A stretch of DNA of 64,000 nt, taken from NCBI RefSeq assembly GCF_019599405.1, contig NZ_RKLQ01000004.1, positions 62,001 to 126,000 of the forward strand. Reading direction: 5' to 3'. Both the position numbers and the translations under genes were made by a program. This DNA comes from Haloarcula salinisoli (GTDB lineage: Archaea > Halobacteriota > Halobacteria > Halobacteriales > Haloarculaceae). A model generated the notes under the pieces. The model searched no databases and was not told where the DNA came from. It was given only the letters and a program-made list of their open reading frames with translations. This document shows positions 8,648-16,909 of the stretch, in pieces. Within the stretch, counting starts at the first letter, position 1. The number at the start of each line of letters is the position of its first letter.

Positions 8648-9847
8648 ATGACTGACAATCAGCGACCAGACGAGATTGCGCACCAACTCGTGACGAATGT
8701 CGATTCCCCTGTACGGATCTATCTCGAAGATAGCACGGCGACGATTCCGCTGGAGCCGTGTCGAGGTACCACGCCCACCACAACGACTGTCCCACTTGAG
8801 TACTTTGACGCCGTCATAGAGCAGGCTTCGATAGAAGACGGTGGACTCACCCTGTTTAGTATGGATGGGCTCCATCTTCCAGAATCCGAGTGGTCTCGGA
8901 CCGGCCTTGATCGCCACTGGCGCCACGAAGATGCTGATCTTGCTGATCCGTTCTTTCCACCACAGCGCAAGCTTGAGGTCTGGGCGAGTCGGGAGGATGG
9001 GCTCTACAATGCGACTGAGCCATATGATTTCTCACACCTCGATGGCATTCCTGCAGACTCACCACTGTTGCTCGAATGGAAAGCAAGCGCCCCAGAGGAG
9101 GATCCCGAACGCCCTCCTGTCCCCTTTGACCGCCCAAAGCTCTCCGTTCGAGCGGTGCGTGCCGAGGGAGTTACCGATGTGCAAGGCTTCGACCGTGTGG
9201 ATGTCGGCCGAATAGCCCGAGTCGAGATTCTCGAAGCAATTCCCGAACAGCCAACAAACCCGGACATTCAGCCCCGCGAGGTGGATCTCTCGCCGCCATC
9301 ACTCCATCCGGAGATTGATTACGAGGAGATTGACCCACTGGCACAGTCAAAGAGGGTAATTCAAGCAGTGTTCACGATCAACCGGCATGCAAAGCGTCTC
9401 GACGAGGAGGCAGATATGGCTTATCAGTGTGGCGACGGGGCGAAAGCGCGAGTGAAGGCGCTCCAAAAGCGCGCACTTTATCGGACGAAGACCGTCGCAC
9501 TTCACCGACTCGGTAAGTCTGAGCCAGATTCGATTCGTGTCGTTCGCCACGAGATAGACGGCAGCTATGAACTATTGTGCTTCTATTTTGCGGACTATTC
9601 GTTTCATCAGCCCCTTGAGGCAGTGGAGTCTGAGTTGCTCGAAGCGACGGCTGGAAGTGATGACTGTTCTGAGATTGAACTTGAGAAAATAGAGTTGGAG
9701 CCGTCATCAGCAACTGACTCCTTGGAACTATCACTTCCCGAGGCCGTTGAAGTCCTCCGTCAAAATGGTCTCGAGCCAAACGACTATCTGGACAGTGATG
9801 TCGTTGAGGACTTTACTTCCGGGATTAAGATATCCACCACGTTTTAG
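8648..9847 (+). CDS. hypothetical acidic protein of the replicon core
   Basis: 399 residues, acidic. The N-terminal half is beta-rich with repeated charged turns (VRIYLEDSTATIPLEP; GLTLFSMDGLHLPESEW). The C-terminal half has a helical segment (AVFTINRHAKRLDEEADMAYQCGDGAKARVKALQKRALYRTKTVALHRL) and a second beta domain (DSIRVVRHEIDGSYELLCFYFADYSFHQPL). No catalytic motif is recognised. It lies directly upstream of the hairpin element and the OB-fold gene at 9953 and may share transcription or a role in replication with it. Function unknown. Confidence 0.65.
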   Translation: MTDNQRPDEIAHQLVTNVDSPVRIYLEDSTATIPLEPCRGTTPTTTTVPLEYFDAVIEQASIEDGGLTLFSMDGLHLPESEWSRTGLDRHWRHEDADLADPFFPPQRKLEVWASREDGLYNATEPYDFSHLDGIPADSPLLLEWKASAPEEDPERPPVPFDRPKLSVRAVRAEGVTDVQGFDRVDVGRIARVEILEAIPEQPTNPDIQPREVDLSPPSLHPEIDYEEIDPLAQSKRVIQAVFTINRHAKRLDEEADMAYQCGDGAKARVKALQKRALYRTKTVALHRLGKSEPDSIRVVRHEIDGSYELLCFYFADYSFHQPLEAVESELLEATAGSDDCSEIELEKIELEPSSATDSLELSLPEAVEVLRQNGLEPNDYLDSDVVEDFTSGIKISTTF

Positions 9848-9865
9848 AGATCTAATACTCCCGCC

Positions 9866-9893
9866 AGTATTTGCCCCCAAAGGGGGCTGAGGG
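9866..9893 (+). promoter_or_regulatory. hairpin leader element, copy 1
   Basis: AGTATTTG, CCCCC, AAA, GGGGG, CTGAGGG: a perfect 5-bp G/C stem with a three-base loop, 60 bp upstream of the ATG at 9953. It is one of seven plus-strand copies in the window. Confidence 0.6.
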
Positions 9894-9952
9894 AGTTCGA
9901 GAGGAGGCGATAGTGACATCGTGGCCTTCGTCCTCACGTGGTGTTCCAAGCT

Positions 9953-11758
9953 ATGAGAGCCAACTACAGACAGCGTGGACAGAACCGACTGACGAACGCA
10001 GAAATCGAGCAAGGTAGCCGCTTCGACGAATTAGATATGCGCGGCCTCTACGTGAGCCCCCATCTGCAGAGTGACTGCTTGGGGACTCGCTTGGAGAACG
10101 CCGGCGAACTGTTGCTCGCCGTTCGTTCCGAACCCGAATACGATGAATTCGGGGAGCCAATCGAAGGTACCGGTCAGGTAGAACTTGACGCCCACTGGGT
10201 GAACGCTAGCCTCCGAACGAGCGTTGCCACGGATATCGACCCGATAGATCTGGCTGACGAGAATCTCACTGGCCTCCCACTGGAAGCACAGGAGCGTCTG
10301 CATGGGCTTCGATCCGAGCGCAAACGCCAGCGTGAGAAAGCCTTGGCTGCAGCTGTGATCGGTATCGACCGCGAGGCTCGTCGACGGGATGAGCTCCTTG
10401 ATGAGCAGCATGATCGTCGGGGGGACTACCTGGACCGCATACTCGGCGCCGGATTCACTCGCTACGATCCGTTTGCCCGACTCGACGACGAGACGGCAGC
10501 TAGTGTTCGCGAGACGGCCGCGAAACTGTCTGATCGGTTGCTCACTGGCCCAACACTCGAGGCGCTCGAACACCGCCTTGCGGGCAAGGTTCTCGGTGGA
10601 CAGTCACTCTACACAGCGATGTCGAACCTTCAGGATGAGTGCTTCCAGGAGGCAGGCGTTATTCAGCCCATCGCGACGGTCCCTGTAATCCCATCGAAGT
10701 ACAACGTTGAGGCCGACATCCAGGGCGAGGTCACGACACTCTGGCAGCCAAAATCGTCGTCCCAACAGCAGGTCGGCATCATCAAAGACGACACGGGGAC
10801 AATCAAGTTCACTATCTGGACTCGTTCAGGGCAAGATGTCATTCTCCACGAAGGCGACCTCGTCCGAATCGTCGCCGGAAAGGTCGGAAAGTACAACGAC
10901 CAAGCGACGCTTGCGGCGGATTCTGAGACGCTCATTACCGTCATTGACCGGGGGGATGGTCCGGCGCCGCGGGGCGACATCGCGGAAGTCGACTGGGAAG
11001 TGGTCAAAGAGCGCAACATCACGCGTGGAATCGAACAACCCCACCAAGTGCATTCAGCGAAGACGATCCCGGCTATGGGTGCGCCTAGTGTTGAGAAGGT
11101 TTCTCGTCCGGTCCATACGCCACCCGACCGGCTTGATGAGTCGAAAGGCAACGGCGTCGACGCCGGCGAGTGGCTGAAGGCCACGGAAATCTACGAAGAA
11201 GGTGGTGCAATTCCACTCCCCGAGTGGTGGCGGACTCAGGATAACGTCGTCACCGTCAATGTCGACGATGATGCTTCCAGTCAAGCAGTCAACGCTGCTA
11301 TCCAAGAAGTGGTCGCGAATACGTCAGCACCGGATTCTGACCCTGCACCGGCCGGATTAGAGGTCACTGATATTGCTGAGGCGGGTGACGAACAGTTGGT
11401 CGTTCCCGATGGCGGGCAGGCCATACACACGACTCCGATTCCTCCAGGGAAACGCCGATTCTGGGCGCTCATTCGTGATGATGCGTTGTTCGGAACTGCA
11501 TTGCAGTCACCGAGTGAATCCGCGCCATCGTTGACCGGAGCCAGCGAACTCGTGGGTGTCGCAGAGCGTCAGGAAGACGTCGAAACGACGGCTACCTCGG
11601 AGCCGGATATTAGCCTCCCGTCGACAACTGCGACGTGCCCGGAGTGTACTCACGACCGGGCACACTATCGCCTCGTCCAGCTGCGTTCTATCGACGAACC
11701 ACCGACGCGGATGTTGACCTGCTGTGAGTGTGCTAATCGATGGCGTGAGGACAACTGA
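9953..11758 (+). CDS. RPA-like OB-fold protein with C-terminal TFIIS-type zinc ribbon
   Basis: 601 residues from the ATG at 9953; two in-frame GTG codons lie just upstream. The N-terminal third is highly charged and helical (ERLHGLRSERKRQREKALAAAV). An OB-fold of RPA type lies at about residues 240-330: IQGEVTTLWQP, QVGIIKDDTGTIKFTIW, LHEGDLVRIVAGKVGKYNDQATL. After an acidic linker the C-terminus is a TFIIS-like zinc ribbon, CPEC near 559-562 and CCEC with CANRWRED at the end. Single-stranded DNA binding in plasmid replication is the likely role. It follows hairpin element copy 1 and resembles the protein at 4548-6437 in the OB region. Confidence 0.75.
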   Translation: MRANYRQRGQNRLTNAEIEQGSRFDELDMRGLYVSPHLQSDCLGTRLENAGELLLAVRSEPEYDEFGEPIEGTGQVELDAHWVNASLRTSVATDIDPIDLADENLTGLPLEAQERLHGLRSERKRQREKALAAAVIGIDREARRRDELLDEQHDRRGDYLDRILGAGFTRYDPFARLDDETAASVRETAAKLSDRLLTGPTLEALEHRLAGKVLGGQSLYTAMSNLQDECFQEAGVIQPIATVPVIPSKYNVEADIQGEVTTLWQPKSSSQQQVGIIKDDTGTIKFTIWTRSGQDVILHEGDLVRIVAGKVGKYNDQATLAADSETLITVIDRGDGPAPRGDIAEVDWEVVKERNITRGIEQPHQVHSAKTIPAMGAPSVEKVSRPVHTPPDRLDESKGNGVDAGEWLKATEIYEEGGAIPLPEWWRTQDNVVTVNVDDDASSQAVNAAIQEVVANTSAPDSDPAPAGLEVTDIAEAGDEQLVVPDGGQAIHTTPIPPGKRRFWALIRDDALFGTALQSPSESAPSLTGASELVGVAERQEDVETTATSEPDISLPSTTATCPECTHDRAHYRLVQLRSIDEPPTRMLTCCECANRWREDN

Positions 11759-11967
11759 TTCAGAATCGTAAACAAAATTCCAGAATCATATAAATACGAT
11801 TTGCACTCTAAGTTAACGAGATCCTCCTCAAACCGTTCAATACTGCCCGTTTATTTTCTCCCGGTGAAGGAAGAGAAGAGCCGGTGAGTCTCTCACTTTG
11901 GGATTGTTCTTCCCGCTTTCAGTTTCACGTGTCGTGAACGCACTCATCAGCACTTCCAAGCACTATC

Positions 11968-12486
11968 ATGAGCTTTTACGCTTCTATTGCCGGCTACATT
12001 ACGTACCGTTCGAACGACCATCTCGAAGCTGTCCTTGATTATCTCAAAAAAGGAAACTGGATGAATGACAGCGAACAGTGGCGTGTCTACGGTGATTCAA
12101 CTCACACCCGAGGCCAGCCCGCTGTCAATCACCACAGCAATTCTCTCCTCATCCCATTTGGACACTATCGCAATTTGGCCCGAGTGACGACGGAACTTTT
12201 TGCAGGAGCGACTGATGGGTGCGTCGTCAGCGCATCTACCGATGGTTGCTTCGATGCCTGGCGTGAGACACCGCTCGACAGTGCTTCTGGTGTTTCACCG
12301 GGGGCAGGCGGGCCTGTTTCTTTGGTCGAATGCATTGATCTCGTTGACTACGCACGGCTCCGAGGGCTGGGAACGAGAACCCCCTGTGAACCTGGATATA
12401 TTGAGTGGCAGCAATCTGTAGTCGGCGCATTTCACGATGAGTACTATCCTGATCTCTCTGAGTCTCTGAGACCGGTCAATGGTTGA
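11968..12486 (+). CDS. hypothetical haloarchaeal protein
   Basis: 172 residues starting MSFYASIAGYITYRSNDHLEAVLDYLKKGNWM. The first segment suggests a small beta-alpha fold with a DxxxxVLDYL helix. The middle contains HHSNSLLIPFGHYRNLARVTTELFAGATDGCVVSASTDGCFDAW, rich in small residues and with two cysteines. No motif is recognised. It is separated by 86 bp from the AbiE-like pair and probably has its own promoter. Function unknown. Confidence 0.6.
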   Translation: MSFYASIAGYITYRSNDHLEAVLDYLKKGNWMNDSEQWRVYGDSTHTRGQPAVNHHSNSLLIPFGHYRNLARVTTELFAGATDGCVVSASTDGCFDAWRETPLDSASGVSPGAGGPVSLVECIDLVDYARLRGLGTRTPCEPGYIEWQQSVVGAFHDEYYPDLSESLRPVNG

Positions 12487-12494
12487 GAAAACGC

Positions 12495-12571
12495 TATCGT
12501 TATACCGATAACTCTTAGTGATTTTCACGGGGCAACACTAATACTGTTAGCTGTGATAACGATAACTAGTG
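12495..12571 (+). promoter_or_regulatory. inverted/direct repeats in the promoter of the AbiE-like pair
   Basis: ATCGTTAT at 12496-12503, a nearby CGATAACT and a further TGATAACGATAACTAGTGAT at 12554-12573 form related half sites, some inverted. The second copy reaches the start codon. This is what is expected for negative autoregulation by the HTH protein downstream. Confidence 0.45.
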
Positions 12572-13246
12572 ATGATGGAGTATAACGACGAGACGGCGGC
12601 TAAAATCATGTTGGCGATTCGTCCGGGGGATTCTATCCGACGGATCGCCCAGAAGATTGACGCCTCATACTCCTGGGTCTATGACTGGATTGAACGATTA
12701 GACGACGCGGACTTCATTCGTCGGGACGGCGGTGTCTATGTCGAGAACTACGCTATTAGAGATCGCTATTTCGATCTCATGGCGGCAATCTCACAGTCGG
12801 TTTCTCCCTCAATAGACGATGGATACGTTATCCCCCACTTTGCCGAAATGTCGTTCGCCTACACGAAAATTGACAGTGTCTATGTCTGGACTCATGGGGG
12901 ATATCAGATAGCTCGGGGTCACGACGATTATCCGATCTTTCTCAAAGTTCGTGACCAGGATGTCGAGCGCTGGACCGCCTTCTTTGATGAGTTCGGCATC
13001 CTCAACTCTGTTGAAGAGCGATTAGATGAAAGTGTGCTTGATTCGCCGGTCTCGTATGTCCTCTTCCCCTCCGCTGACGAGCTCGAACCTGAGTGGGTTG
13101 AGGGCAACCCTGTTATTTCACTCGACGAGACGATTTCTCATATGATGGAGAACCGTGTGAACTACGAACCGGCTTTGGAGATGATCGCTACAGAATACGA
13201 TCGGGATCTCGACGCTAGTCACGAGGATCCACGGTTGAAATCATGA
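12572..13246 (+). CDS. AbiEi-like wHTH antitoxin/regulator
   Basis: 224 residues; three consecutive in-frame starts (GTG 12569, ATG 12572, ATG 12575). The N-terminal wHTH (AKIMLAIRPGDSIRRIAQKIDASYSWVYDWIERLDDADFIRRDGGVYV) is clear. The rest is an alpha/beta domain with VWTHGGYQIARGHDDYPIFLKV. It overlaps the nucleotidyltransferase gene by four bases (ATGA). The order HTH then nucleotidyltransferase is that of type IV AbiE toxin-antitoxin systems, in which the first protein represses the operon. The AbiEi identity is inferred from gene order and the HTH. Confidence 0.7.
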   Translation: MMEYNDETAAKIMLAIRPGDSIRRIAQKIDASYSWVYDWIERLDDADFIRRDGGVYVENYAIRDRYFDLMAAISQSVSPSIDDGYVIPHFAEMSFAYTKIDSVYVWTHGGYQIARGHDDYPIFLKVRDQDVERWTAFFDEFGILNSVEERLDESVLDSPVSYVLFPSADELEPEWVEGNPVISLDETISHMMENRVNYEPALEMIATEYDRDLDASHEDPRLKS

Positions 13247-13938
13247 GTCTGGGTGAACGTGAAGCGGAGCTGTTAGACACACTTGAGGCTGTAATTGGGG
13301 CTGAACTCCCATATGTTCTAGTCGGAGGATGGGCAATTGCAGCCTTTAATCAGCGTTTCACGACCGATGTCGACGTTGTCATACCGGCTCAAGCACTAGA
13401 GGCGTATACCGATCTTCTGACTGAACGTAACTACGAGGTCACCGCCGATGTGAAGCGAAACGACCTGTATGAGGGGCGGACTGTCCGGTTCACAAAAGAT
13501 GTTGGGAATCCAGTCCAGTTCGATGCGATGGTTGATGCTTTGGGCTGTCGACAAACAGAGGCTGAGTGGTCTTATCGACACCTGGCAGAGCATTCTATAG
13601 AGAAAGAACTGCGCACTGCTCGTCCGATTACAGCTCGGATTCCGGAACAAGAGTTACTGTTTTCTCTGAAACTTCACAGTGGTCGAAAAGCAGACACACG
13701 CGATCTGGTTGTTCTCGCTGCCGATGCTGATTTTGAACGAATCGGTCGACATCTTCACCGTGGAGAGCCAGAAAAACTCGCAGCACGCATCGAAATCGTT
13801 CTTGAGCGCCTCACCTCTCCAGATTTCGAAGATGCATTTAAAGGGGTCTTCGAGCAAGCATCAGTACCAACACAGGATATTGATGCAGTAGCTGCCTTCC
13901 TTCGCGATCAGCTTCGACGTCTCGATACTGATCAGTGA
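13243..13938 (+). CDS. AbiEii-like nucleotidyltransferase toxin
   Basis: 231 residues. The DNA polymerase beta-type signature is complete: GGW at residues 28-30, then D42xD44 in TTDVDVV, followed by a third acidic position in QFDAMVD. A helical C-terminus is present, as in AbiEii/DUF1814-like nucleotidyltransferases. In characterised AbiE systems the enzyme transfers nucleotides to tRNA or proteins and causes reversible bacteriostasis. Its start lies within the stop of the HTH gene, so translation is coupled. It could also be a DUF6036-type enzyme of similar fold. Confidence 0.75.
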   Translation: MSLGEREAELLDTLEAVIGAELPYVLVGGWAIAAFNQRFTTDVDVVIPAQALEAYTDLLTERNYEVTADVKRNDLYEGRTVRFTKDVGNPVQFDAMVDALGCRQTEAEWSYRHLAEHSIEKELRTARPITARIPEQELLFSLKLHSGRKADTRDLVVLAADADFERIGRHLHRGEPEKLAARIEIVLERLTSPDFEDAFKGVFEQASVPTQDIDAVAAFLRDQLRRLDTDQ

Positions 13939-13970
13939 CTACCACTCTCATTTAGCCAGATAGCGCTTCA

Positions 13971-14005
13971 CGCTGATTTGTGCGCCCCCCGTTGGATAGG
14001 GGCCG
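13971..14005 (+). promoter_or_regulatory. hairpin leader element, copy 2
   Basis: GCTGATTTGTGCG, CCCCC, nine-base loop, GGGG, located 20-55 bp upstream of the TFB ATG. The G/C arms are GCCCC and GGGGC. A T-rich TTTAG sequence about 25 bp upstream could be the promoter, putting the element at the mRNA 5' end. Confidence 0.55.
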
Positions 14006-14027
14006 ACGAACTGTTGTCCCGTAATCA

Positions 14028-15074
14028 ATGTCCACAGAATCTTCACCCGCAACTGGTCGTCGACATCAGAAACAAGAACGCTCAAACCTCTCTACGGAAG
14101 AAACGCCAACGTCCCGGCTAGCATCGGAGCGCTGCTGTCCTGAGTGTGAGAGCGACGACTTGGTCGTTCAACAAAACGAAACTTACTGCGAGAGATGTGG
14201 CCTCGTTGTCCACCGTGACGACCTCGATCGTCGCCGGAGGTGGAACTACACCGAGAGTGGACGTGAGTCCGAACGGACTGGCTCTCCAACCACCCATCGG
14301 CTTCACGACCGAGGCCTCTCGACCGATATCGGCTACTACCGAGACGGCGCCGGAAACCCGCTCGATTCGAATACTCAACGGCTGTTTTCGCGCCTCCGTC
14401 GCTGGGATGCTCAGTCGAAAGTTCCCTCAAAACGGGATAAATCGCTGAGGGATGGTCTTAGCGAGATTGCTCGGTTAATTAGCGTTCTAGACCTCTCTGA
14501 CTCGATATTCGACGAAGCCGTGGATATCTATCGGAAAGCGTGGGATGCGAACTTGCTCAAGGGTCGCTCCATTGAGGCGATTGCCAGTGGTAGTGTGTTC
14601 GCTGCCTGCCGACTGGAACAGCTACCCCGGCATAGAAGTGAGGTCGCCGACGTCGCCCGTGTCGACAGTGATGCGATCGATAACGCCTATGGGCAGCTGA
14701 ATCGGGAATTGGAATTGGCAATCCCACCATCTCTTCCGCAAGATTTCCTCCCACGTATTGCGTCGGTAATCGGGGCGGCCAATCACGTTGAACAACGTGC
14801 CCGAGAGCTGCTTCTTTGTCCTGCGGTCGGCAGACTTTCGAATGGACGACCGCCGTCTGGGGTTGCAGCCGCCGCATTATATCACGTTCAGCAGGCTGAG
14901 ACCGGTGAAAAACGTGTATCTCAAAAGGCCATTGCTGAAGCTGGCTTCACTTCCGCACTCACCATTCGAACGATTTGGCGGAAGCTTCAGGAGCTCGAAA
15001 AGGAGGGGAAATTGTGCGACAACGCCGATACGATGCCTACGTTACACACCGGCGGTAATCCAGCCAAGCGGTAG
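14028..15074 (+). CDS. tfb: transcription initiation factor TFB
   Basis: 348 residues. An N-terminal zinc ribbon has C37, C40, C54 and C57 (CPEC...CERC), followed by the B-reader-like RRRRWNYTESGRESERTGSPTT. Two cyclin-like repeats follow (LSEIARLISVLDLSDSIFDEAVDIYRKAW... and LPRIASVIGAANHVEQRARELLL...). It recruits RNA polymerase to TATA/BRE promoters. Haloarchaea carry several TFB genes that act as alternative general factors, and this one could favour genes of its own replicon. It sits between two hairpin leader elements and upstream of PCNA. Confidence 0.95.
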   Translation: MSTESSPATGRRHQKQERSNLSTEETPTSRLASERCCPECESDDLVVQQNETYCERCGLVVHRDDLDRRRRWNYTESGRESERTGSPTTHRLHDRGLSTDIGYYRDGAGNPLDSNTQRLFSRLRRWDAQSKVPSKRDKSLRDGLSEIARLISVLDLSDSIFDEAVDIYRKAWDANLLKGRSIEAIASGSVFAACRLEQLPRHRSEVADVARVDSDAIDNAYGQLNRELELAIPPSLPQDFLPRIASVIGAANHVEQRARELLLCPAVGRLSNGRPPSGVAAAALYHVQQAETGEKRVSQKAIAEAGFTSALTIRTIWRKLQELEKEGKLCDNADTMPTLHTGGNPAKR

Positions 15075-15103
15075 CGTAGGACGATTGAAAAAGAACATCT
15101 CCA

Positions 15104-15140
15104 ATGCTGATTTGTCACCCCCGGTGCGGTGAGGGGAGAT
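15104..15140 (+). promoter_or_regulatory. hairpin leader element, copy 3
   Basis: TGCTGATTTGTCA, CCCCC, loop, GAGGGGAG. Here the ATG of pcn is 87 bp downstream and a separate TATA-like box (15156-15164) lies between, so the element may not be in every pcn transcript. Confidence 0.5.
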
Positions 15141-15155
15141 AGGCCTGCAAGTGTG

Positions 15156-15164
15156 CTATAAAAG
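15156..15164 (+). promoter_or_regulatory. TATA box for pcn
   Basis: CTATAAAAG is a near-consensus archaeal TATA box. It would start transcription near 15183-15190, about 40 bp before the ATG at 15227. Confidence 0.5.
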
Positions 15165-15226
15165 AGCCACTGCATTCCTTGGACTTTCCCGCCACTGCGA
15201 ATCTATCGCAGAGCAACTAATCGATT

Positions 15227-16243
15227 ATGAGCACGAACACTGAATCCACAGCAGACGCACAACCTGAAGACGATATCGACAATCTGGAAATCGAAGCCGA
15301 CCCGGAAGGTACGGTTGAGGAAGACGCTACTGACGCAACAACAAACGAAGAGGTCGATGGTGAGGCTAATATCGACAGTGAGCCAGCAGCCGACCTGACC
15401 GACGAGCAAGACACCAGTGAGGAGTCGATAGCAGAGGCTTCCGACGAAGCTGATGCCGAAGACGAGACTGAGGAGGAAAGCGTACTCACGGGCCCTCCAG
15501 AGCGCTTCCAGGCTGCGATCTTGGGTGGCGAACTCAAGAATTTCGTCTCAACCCTGCGAGTCATCGTCGACGAGGCGAAACTGACTGTTGGACCGGACGG
15601 CATTACTAGCAGAGCGGTTGACCCAGCGAACGTCGCGATGTACGATCTAGAGCTGTCGGCTGCTGCATTCGAATCCTACGAGTCCAGTGACGGCTTGCTG
15701 GGAGTCAATCTGGAGCGATTCGAGTCCGTTCTCAAACTCGCAAAGAAAGATGATCTCGTCCAGGTTTCGTTCGACACTTCCACGTACAAGCTTCTCATCG
15801 TCATCGACGGTGTCGAGTTCACGATGGCGTGTATCGACCCCGATAGTATACGGCAGGAGCCCGAAATTCCGGAGATGGAACTCCCAATCAGCCTTACCGT
15901 CGGGGGGAGCCAGATATCGCGAGCGGTGAAGGCTGCTGACATGGTCTCCGATCACATCGGATTCCGCTGCGTAGAAGCTGACGAGACAGTGTTCATCGAG
16001 GCTGAAGGCGATACCGATGACGTCTCGCTCAGACTCACTGCTGACGAATACGAGAGTCTAGACGCCGTTGACGGACGAGCACTATTCAGTCTTGACTATA
16101 TCAAGAACATCTCCAAAAAGCTCCCCAAGACTGACGATGTCACTCTCACATTCGGAGACCAATTCCCGATGCTGGTAGACTACGAAATTGCAGACGGCGA
16201 GTGTAGTGTCGCAGCGATGGTGGCCCCACGTATCGAGACCTGA
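15227..16243 (+). CDS. pcn: DNA sliding clamp PCNA with long acidic N-terminal extension
   Basis: 338 residues against about 245-250 for usual archaeal PCNA. Residues 93-338 are a complete clamp: FQAAILGGELKNFVSTLRVIVDEAKLTV, SRAVDPANVAMYDLELSAAAFESYE, FTMACIDPDSIRQEPEIP (interdomain region), LPKTDDVTLTFGDQFPM. Residues 1-92 are an almost purely Asp/Glu/Ser/Thr/Ala tail without hydrophobic core. PCNA tethers DNA polymerase and nucleases to DNA. The extension could be a flexible regulatory tail. A plasmid-borne second clamp next to TFB suggests a replicon-specific replication module. Confidence 0.95.
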   Translation: MSTNTESTADAQPEDDIDNLEIEADPEGTVEEDATDATTNEEVDGEANIDSEPAADLTDEQDTSEESIAEASDEADAEDETEEESVLTGPPERFQAAILGGELKNFVSTLRVIVDEAKLTVGPDGITSRAVDPANVAMYDLELSAAAFESYESSDGLLGVNLERFESVLKLAKKDDLVQVSFDTSTYKLLIVIDGVEFTMACIDPDSIRQEPEIPEMELPISLTVGGSQISRAVKAADMVSDHIGFRCVEADETVFIEAEGDTDDVSLRLTADEYESLDAVDGRALFSLDYIKNISKKLPKTDDVTLTFGDQFPMLVDYEIADGECSVAAMVAPRIET

Positions 16244-16449
16244 TGACGGCCAGAGAGCGGCTCCGAATGCATCTCGTACAGGCATTGACGCGGGCGGAAT
16301 CTCCAGATGTAATCGTGCATCTCCAGGCGGCAATTCGAGAATGCGATTCTCTGCCGCCGGCATCGTTAACCGAGTGTCCGATCTGTGGTTGCTGTGGTCT
16401 ACCAGAACGCCTGCTTTCACATGACTGTTGCAACGGATGCGATGGGTAG
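16243..16449 (+). CDS. small zinc-binding protein coupled to pcn
   Basis: 68 residues. The ATG at 16243 uses the last base of the pcn stop (TGATG). The N-terminus is a helix (RERLRMHLVQALTRAESPDVIVHLQAAIRECDSL). The C-terminus has CPICGCCG and CCNGCDG, enough ligands for one zinc. Similar helix-plus-zinc-knuckle proteins are common beside haloarchaeal replication genes. The overlap argues for co-translation with the clamp. Function unknown. Confidence 0.75.
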   Translation: MTARERLRMHLVQALTRAESPDVIVHLQAAIRECDSLPPASLTECPICGCCGLPERLLSHDCCNGCDG

Positions 16450-16704
16450 CCGAATGTTCGATGGTTCACGCGGAAATCGAGGATCCAGGTCTCTTGCGGA
16501 TTTACCAACAAAAAGTACACTCTGAGTCTTTGTTGATCAAATTTTCGCTGTTTTCCAGAATTGGAGAGCGTCTGTACCATTGTACTGAATGATAGAGCCT
16601 CCGGCGACAACCCCCTAATCAGTCAGTATTCAGCGGCACGACCATACCTCACCCAGGATTGCCGATGCAACACGCAAAGACACGAAGCCAGCCACACTGC
16701 GTAG

Positions 16705-16746
16705 TTAACCAACATTGGCGAGTGAAAATAGCCGAGTGTTGGTTAA
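16705..16746. repeat. inverted repeat with 10-bp arms in a gene-free stretch
   Basis: TTAACCAACA at 16705-16714 and TGTTGGTTAA at 16737-16746 are exact complements with a 22-base spacer. The surrounding gap 16450-16909 holds no convincing gene. The same 11-mer TGTTGGTTAAC appears at 23446-23456 beside the origin repeats. Confidence 0.5.
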
Positions 16747-16909
16747 GGTACTATCGGGAACTCTCGCCCAACGCTAGCACATATGTCCCCGCACCATCCA
16801 CGCCACAGTCAAGAAAGTCGACAGGGCTTGAGATGTCCTTCTTTCTCATAGGAACTTCACCGAAGATTCATGTTTATCTCGGTATTGTATCCTCTAAATT
16901 GGCGATTAT

